Shown here piece after piece: positions 59,077 to 64,000 of a stretch of 64,000 nt of DNA. This stretch comes from Leucaena leucocephala. Taxonomy: Eukaryota; Streptophyta; Magnoliopsida; Fabales; Fabaceae. The notes beneath the pieces are model-generated. The model made no database searches and was not told the DNA's origin. It worked only from the letters and a program-made list of their open reading frames with translations. The position numbers were made by a program, and so were the translations under genes. Position 1 is the stretch's first letter, and each line of letters starts with the position of its first letter. The stretch covers positions 14,755,750 through 14,819,749 of the forward strand of contig CM073551.1 in the NCBI GenBank assembly GCA_037074615.1. Direction: 5' to 3'.

Positions 59077-61716
59077 CTTTGTCTTCATAATTTTGTTGAA
59101 GCGTTGAAGTAGCCATTGAGATAGCCATTTATTGAATATAACCGTTATTGTTGACATGGACAATCTGATACTTTTGGCTCTTTGTTTGATCTACAAATGA
59201 TCTTGAAACATACTTTTAGAGATGATATATAATCATTATAAACATATAGCAATTGTTTCTAAATGATTTAGAATTAAAGATCAAAATTTGATAAAGTCTA
59301 GTATAAAACACTTTTCACAAAATGGCTTGACTTATCGAAGAATACCCTTATCAAAAAGATCTTGGATAAATTACTGAAGAATTACATTTGAAATTGTTAA
59401 AATCTTATCGAGCAATTGTTCGATAATCAAACTTGTCTAAAAGGACTTCGATAAATCTTCATTGAATTGTACAAATATAGTTCATTATTTATCAAATAAT
59501 TCTTTAATAAATATCCTTATAAATAAATTCTTTGAAAATAATATTCTTTCAAACATATGCTTTCAGATTTATCAAAATATTTCATAATACATCATTTATC
59601 GAAGTGTTCTTCGATAAATGGACTCTTTGAATAGCTTCTCGATAAATGCTGAAGAAATTTTTTTCAAATCTTTTCAAACAGACTTTCAAACATTCAAATC
59701 TTTTCTCAAATCAGCATGTAATACATTTGGAAATCATAACTCATAAGATCATTCACCAAATCAGATCAAGAGTATCATTTAGCACATCAGAGCAGTTCCA
59801 CAAGGTATAAGATTATAAGCTTGATTAAAAATGATTTATCATAACAAGTCACGAGCATATAATAATTTAGTAAATAAGAATAGGCTATAAAATTCATGAA
59901 GATTATTTATTCAATCAAATCCAAGTAATTCATAAGTTTGACAAATACATTAACAAACCAATAAGATATTTCAAAATAATTCAGTTTAAGCTTAATGAAG
60001 GATTTTATAGAAGATCTCTTCAATATGTAATCTGATTGAATATTTTATTAATAAGAACATATGAATTTTTACTTTGAATCTTTCATGAATAAGATTATCT
60101 TCATAAATTCAAGATTGAGCAATCTATAGATGATTTAAATCGATTAATCAAGCATTATAAGAAATGAATCTTCATCAAAACATTTCAAACAATCAAATTA
60201 TTATCAAGACATTTATCAAATTAAGATTCCAGTGATTTGAGTTTGAAATACATTATCTTCACTTTCTTTCATTTGATCTTATAAATTTGTGACTTAATAT
60301 TCCAAAGATAAATTTGAGAAGAAAGAAATTTAATAAATCACTAGTAAAAATCATTTATGAGAATAGAAACCTCAGTGATCTGGCAAATATTTTCAATTAT
60401 CATATTTTAAACTTGTAAACCTTTCCATTTTCCATTCTTCTGATCATAAGTACTTATAAGAACATGTTTGAGAGGAAATAAACAATATGATATCTTATCA
60501 AAAGCAAGTAACAAATACATGAAAAATCATTTATCAGTGCTTTTGAAAAATAAAAAAATTTCTTTAACTTATCTAAGAGTTATTCGATTAATCCCTTTAT
60601 CTAATAGTTCTTTGAAATGAGTCTTTGAAGAACATAATAACTTCTTTGAAAATCAGATTTGATTTATCGAATATCTTATCTATAAATTCTCATGTTTGAT
60701 CAATTCTTCGATAACCCTTTCACAAACTGAGTCTTACAAGTCTTATCGAAGGCTTATTCGATAAACCCATTTATCGAGTAGAGCTTTGAATAATTACAGT
60801 TTCAGAACAATGAATCAAAATTCTCATAAACTAAATTTAAATTGATTTTTCTAAGTCTTATCGATAAAAACCTTATCGAATAGGTCTTCGATAAATAATT
60901 TAAAAAAAACATATTTTTCTTTAAAAATTCTTTCTCATCTATCGAATATCTATTTTATGGATAAATGCTCTTTAATAATTAAGTTGTTTTATGAAATCTT
61001 TTTTAATTAATTGTCATTATCAAAACATTGGACTCTAACAATTTAAACAAGATTGAATAGTAGAGTTTAGAATGATATCACTGAAGGAAGAATTTATTGA
61101 GGAGAGATTACACAAGATGATTTATACTAGTTCAGCCCAACCCACTTAGCCTACGTCTAGTCCCTAGAGAGGTCCACTGAGTATTCCACTATCTCCAAGA
61201 TTATGTGGGCTCTTGGTGCCTCAATACATTCACGAGAGAATCCCTCTCACTCCCCCTTACACTTATAAGGATACAATTCACTCAAGAGACTTACACTCTT
61301 GAGCAATTTAAAAAGATGCTTAATACATATAAAACTCTCTTAGTAAAGTAGATAAAATAAAAATTTAAGCTCAAAAACTCTCTAATTTCTCTCTTCTGAA
61401 GATATGAAATGCTCTGAAGTAAAGAAGAGAAAACAATGTTAAACAGAGACTTCATAATATTTTCTAAGTATAATTAAAGTGCATTGTAAGTGTAACATCC
61501 CAATTTTCAGGCCTAGAGATGCAGAGATAGCCTAAGATTAAGAGGCTACTAGACCCCTTTTTAGCAGAAGTCCTAGAGGAACGCAAAGAGTTTCAGGGAC
61601 TGAGCTGCGAGTAAGTAAAGGTACGGGGACTTATGTGTAAACAGTGGAAGTCCCAAGGGGTAAATGGCCATTTGGGGATGATGTAAAGGTCAAAGGTTCA
61701 AGAGTTGACCAGTTAG

Positions 61717-61965
61717 GTCGCGATGATAAAGAAGTTGGTCGCGACGAGAGTATATTATGGTCGCGACTAATATTGGCAGAGAGGATTGGTCGTGATGAAT
61801 ATGTATGTGGTGTCACGACTAATGAGTAGAATGAGCCTGGTTACGACTAGAAAGTGATGGGGTCGCAACTAGAATATGTTGTGGTCATGACTAGAGAATG
61901 CTGTGGTCGCGACTAATGAACACAGAAGGTGTTATGTTGCGATGAGATGATGGATAGGTCGCGAC
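61717..61965. repeat. GTCGCGAC array in A9
   Basis: Eleven motif positions start at 61717, 61738, 61760, 61789, 61812, 61840, 61862, 61884, 61906, 61936 and 61958. Spacing is 21, 22, 29, 23, 28, 22, 22, 22, 30 and 22 bp. Four copies are exact; others are one- or two-base variants. Confidence 0.92.
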
Positions 61966-62341
61966 TAGTGGCTAAAGTAGTGCTAGCCGTATGGGCCAAG
62001 AGTGGTGAAGGTCTAAATGAGATAGTTACCCGGTTAGGGATAGAACTAGGGAAAAAGGTCAGATACAGGAAAGGTTATCTGGAAACCATGAGGTAGACTA
62101 ATAAGTTATACTCATGGGACCCACAAGATGACACCTGGCATTAGAGCATGATTCAGTGACCTTTCAGTAGAGTAAAGTTACTCGGTTGGCACGAGAACCG
62201 AGGAGGTGATTAGATAAGTCTGGGACTTATCTGGATAGCATTGGGAAGCGTGCAAGGTCTCTTCCAGGCGCCACATGGCATTGATCTGGAGGAAGCAGAT
62301 GAAGCTAAGGACACGTATTATGATGCAAGACTCTGGACCAG

Positions 62342-62458
62342 TGAGTCAGCATTACGAGTCAGCATGCTGAGTCAGCAGGTAATTATGAAAGGCTATGAGT
62401 CAGCATGGTGAGTCAACGCGCTGAGTCAGCAGGTAATTATGAAAGGCTGAGTCAGCAT
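62342..62458 (+). promoter_or_regulatory. Cluster of TGAGTCA (bZIP-type) sites upstream of the A9 promoter
   Basis: GAGTCA occurs seven times, six preceded by T and one by C. Part is a tandem duplication containing GCAGGTAATTATGAAAGGCT. The cluster is about 100-220 bp upstream of the TATA box. Sister LTRs have one such site at this place. TGAGTCA is the GCN4-type bZIP site; binding is inferred. Confidence 0.72.
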
Positions 62459-62559
62459 GATGATGCAGTAAAGGAAATAAAGAAAATAGGAAATTCCAGA
62501 AAAACCAGGACCACAGGATCAGAGTTCATGGAAATTACGATATTGCCATTGGAGGCAAT

Positions 62560-62567
62560 TATAAATA
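62560..62567 (+). promoter_or_regulatory. TATA box of LTR A9
   Basis: TATAAATACTCCCC, followed by a GA-rich leader (62600-62680). Confidence 0.73.
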
Positions 62568-63757
62568 CTCCCCTTCCCTCATTCATTTGCTCCACGTATG
62601 GAGAAGGGAAAGAGAGAGAAAGAAGAGAGAAGGAGAAGGAAAGGAAGAGAGAAAGGAGGAAAGAAAGAAAGGAAGTTCTGGCGGAGCTGGAAGCAGAATA
62701 AGGATAGTAGAGTTTTGCTGAGCTAGCCAGGTAGTAACTAATCCTAGCTTTTATGTAATGGCTTTATGATTTGATGTGCTATTGTTTGGTTGGATTGTTG
62801 TCTTATATGTTATGTCTGAAGCTCTACTGCAATGCTATTATCATATGTTATTGAGTATGGAAGCACGCAGCATACTTATCTATACACAATCACAAGCAAG
62901 CACTGTCACACTGCATTACATATATTGTTATGATTGTTGCTACTGAGATTCCCCCGAATCTCATCCCCATACATAACCCATTACAGGGAGGTTATGCTGA
63001 AGTGGATTTTGAGAATGCTAAGAGACGCCGTTATGCTGCCGAAGTAAAGACTTAACATCAGTATATGATAAGTACTGTGTACGTAGTGCTGTCTAAGGAG
63101 GCTAGAAGTGAGTGGACCTAGCCGGTTCATCTAGTCTTTCCTGGGTACTACGTAGAATGGTAGTTCTCATGAGGGAATTACTGAATCAGTATGGTTCAGT
63201 TCTTTGTACAGATGAAGCGTAGCGGTTATGCTGCCGAAGTTTAGGCAGAAAGAGATGTAATAGAGATAGAAAGATTATGTATATGTCTTGTTGTGTATGC
63301 CTTGCTGTATGACATTATGTTATTCAATGATAAATATTGTTTGGAATATTCAATTTATGTATGGTAAATTAAGGGGAAATTCGCAGGTCCTGAGGCAGCA
63401 GTGTTCTGACCTCAGTTTGACCTAGTAAACGGAGGAGTCTGGCCATGAGATTTAGTGAGCCGGTAGTACACATCTGGGGCATTCCGTGGATAGGTATTAA
63501 GCCTCATTTGGATGTGTAGAAGGTGAGAAACCAGTTCTCAAAGTAAAGGTTCAGAATAAGGAACTTAAGAGTTAAAAGTTCAATCTCTGGACTTAAGTTA
63601 AGCTAAAATTGCTTCCGCAAGTATACTCTGAGGAGTTTAAAGGAGGATGTTTCAGTAAGCATCTCCTGTATTTCTTTTACTTCTCCCAACTTCTTCATCT
63701 TTCTTATTTTGGCTTCTTCTTCTTTTATACTTGTTCTTCATAATTCTATTGAAGTAG

Positions 63758-64000
63758 TGAAACATCCTCCCTTAGACTCCTCAGAGTACACTCGCGGAAG
63801 CAACATTAGCTTGATTATACCTTAACTTAAGCCCAGAAATTCAAAATTTTTCTCTTAAGTTCCTTATTCTGGACCTTTAATTTGAAAATTAATTAATCTC
63901 ATTCTCTACATCCAAACAAGGCTTATTACCTATCCATGTAATGCCCCAGATGTGTACGACTGACCTGCCAAATTTCATAGCCAAACTCCTTCGTTTACTA
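63758..64000 (-). mobile_element. Family A LTR (copy A10), cut by the window edge
   Basis: The left end TGAAACATCCTCCC and the following bases match the 3' end of A5 (27500 onward) and the inverse of A7 and A9. It inserted into LTR4 after GAAGTAG; the uninterrupted sequence is in LTR1 near 22975. The second flank is outside the window. Confidence 0.88.

Larger units (their letters stand above)
41299..61040 (-). mobile_element. Sirevirus-like non-autonomous retrotransposon, unit 2
   Basis: Unit 2 runs on the minus strand from LTR3 (5' LTR) to LTR2 (3' LTR). The interior (43904-58392) has the same order as unit 1: primer site, gag, unassigned part, small ORF, dyad-rich leader, second ORF, polypurine tract. 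It is interrupted by LTRs A7, A8, D1 and D2. No pol is visible. Confidence 0.7.
58393..61040 (-). mobile_element. LTR3 of the Sirevirus-like array
   Basis: The LTR is 2648 bp including a 173-bp plastid insert, TGTTAGAGTCC (right) to ...AATTCA (left). It is close to LTR2 in sequence and dyad layout. A minus-strand TATAAAAG box lies at 59069-59076. Its right end abuts LTR4 without spacer. Confidence 0.87.
61491..63654 (+). mobile_element. Family A solo LTR (copy A9)
   Basis: The LTR is 2164 bp, starts TGTAACATCCCAATTTTC and ends GGAGGATGTTTCA. GTAAG flanks it at 61486-61490 and 63655-63659. LTR1 shows the unoccupied site at 22873-22889. It carries a GTCGCGAC array (61717-61965), a cluster of TGAGTCA sites, a TATAAATA box at 62560-62567 and the stem-loop at 62944-62963. 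Confidence 0.95.
61041..63757 (-). mobile_element. LTR4 fragment of the Sirevirus-like family, split by A9
   Basis: 61041-61490 and 63655-63757 match LTR1 from 22393 to about 22980 in the same orientation. The first 70 bp of the LTR are missing at the LTR3 junction, and the rest lies past A10 outside the window. It carries the subfamily traits of LTR1, such as GCATTGTAAGCATCTCC. Confidence 0.82.

Noticed and set aside
22322..61040. CRISPR-like regularly spaced repeats in the dyad-rich LTRs
   Set aside because: The ATCGA dyads are imperfect, irregularly spaced and lie in plant retrotransposon LTRs; there are no unique spacers between identical repeats.
62405..62701. Open frame with a long Lys/Arg/Glu-rich tail
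   Set aside because: It is the GA-rich leader of LTR A9 read in frame.
1..64000. A host gene hidden between elements
   Set aside because: Every convincing coding stretch matched a transposon protein, and the gaps are accounted for by element non-coding DNA. A short non-coding RNA gene cannot be excluded by eye.

Overview
The window looks like repeat-dense nuclear heterochromatin of a flowering plant, probably a eudicot. It is AT-rich and holds nested plant transposable elements, plus one fragment of plastid DNA. I find no cellular protein-coding gene. Almost every open frame belongs to a broken transposon gene. The species cannot be named from this sequence.

Left part (1-22321): the host is an old plus-strand CACTA (En/Spm-like) element. 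It carries a multi-exon Transposase_24-like gene (5835-11338) and a TNP2 transposase (11981-19112), both decayed. Insertions cut it apart: a complete PIF/Harbinger element with TIRs and a TTA duplication (1012-5544), a Sirevirus-like solo LTR (family E, 5962-7691), two LTRs of family C (8835-10771 and 16685-18543) and LTRs of family A (1-902, 13157-16220, 19113-22321). Most have exact 5-bp target duplications, and removing them rejoins TNP2 reading frames.

Middle and right part (22322-63757): a minus-strand tandem array of a Ty1/copia, Sirevirus-like element without a visible pol. The order is LTR1, interior 1, LTR2, interior 2, LTR3, then a piece of LTR4. LTR2 has a primer-binding site on one side and a polypurine tract on the other, so neighbouring units share it. 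Read on the minus strand, each interior holds a gag pseudogene, a small conserved ORF, a leader rich in ATCGA dyads, and a second ORF resembling the 'putative plant transposon protein' domain followed by a coiled coil. Later insertions are family A solo LTRs, family C LTRs (one nested in another), two family D elements and a 173-bp plastid fragment carrying trnR-ACG.

Family A (TGTAACATCC...GGATGTTTCA, about 1.7-3.2 kb, Ty3/gypsy-like) occurs ten times and always as an LTR without internal region. Its LTRs share a TATAAATA promoter and a short stem-loop. The most unusual signal is an array of the octamer GTCGCGAC at 22- and 29-bp spacing. It recurs in LTRs of three otherwise unlike families (A, C and D) and is absent from sister copies.
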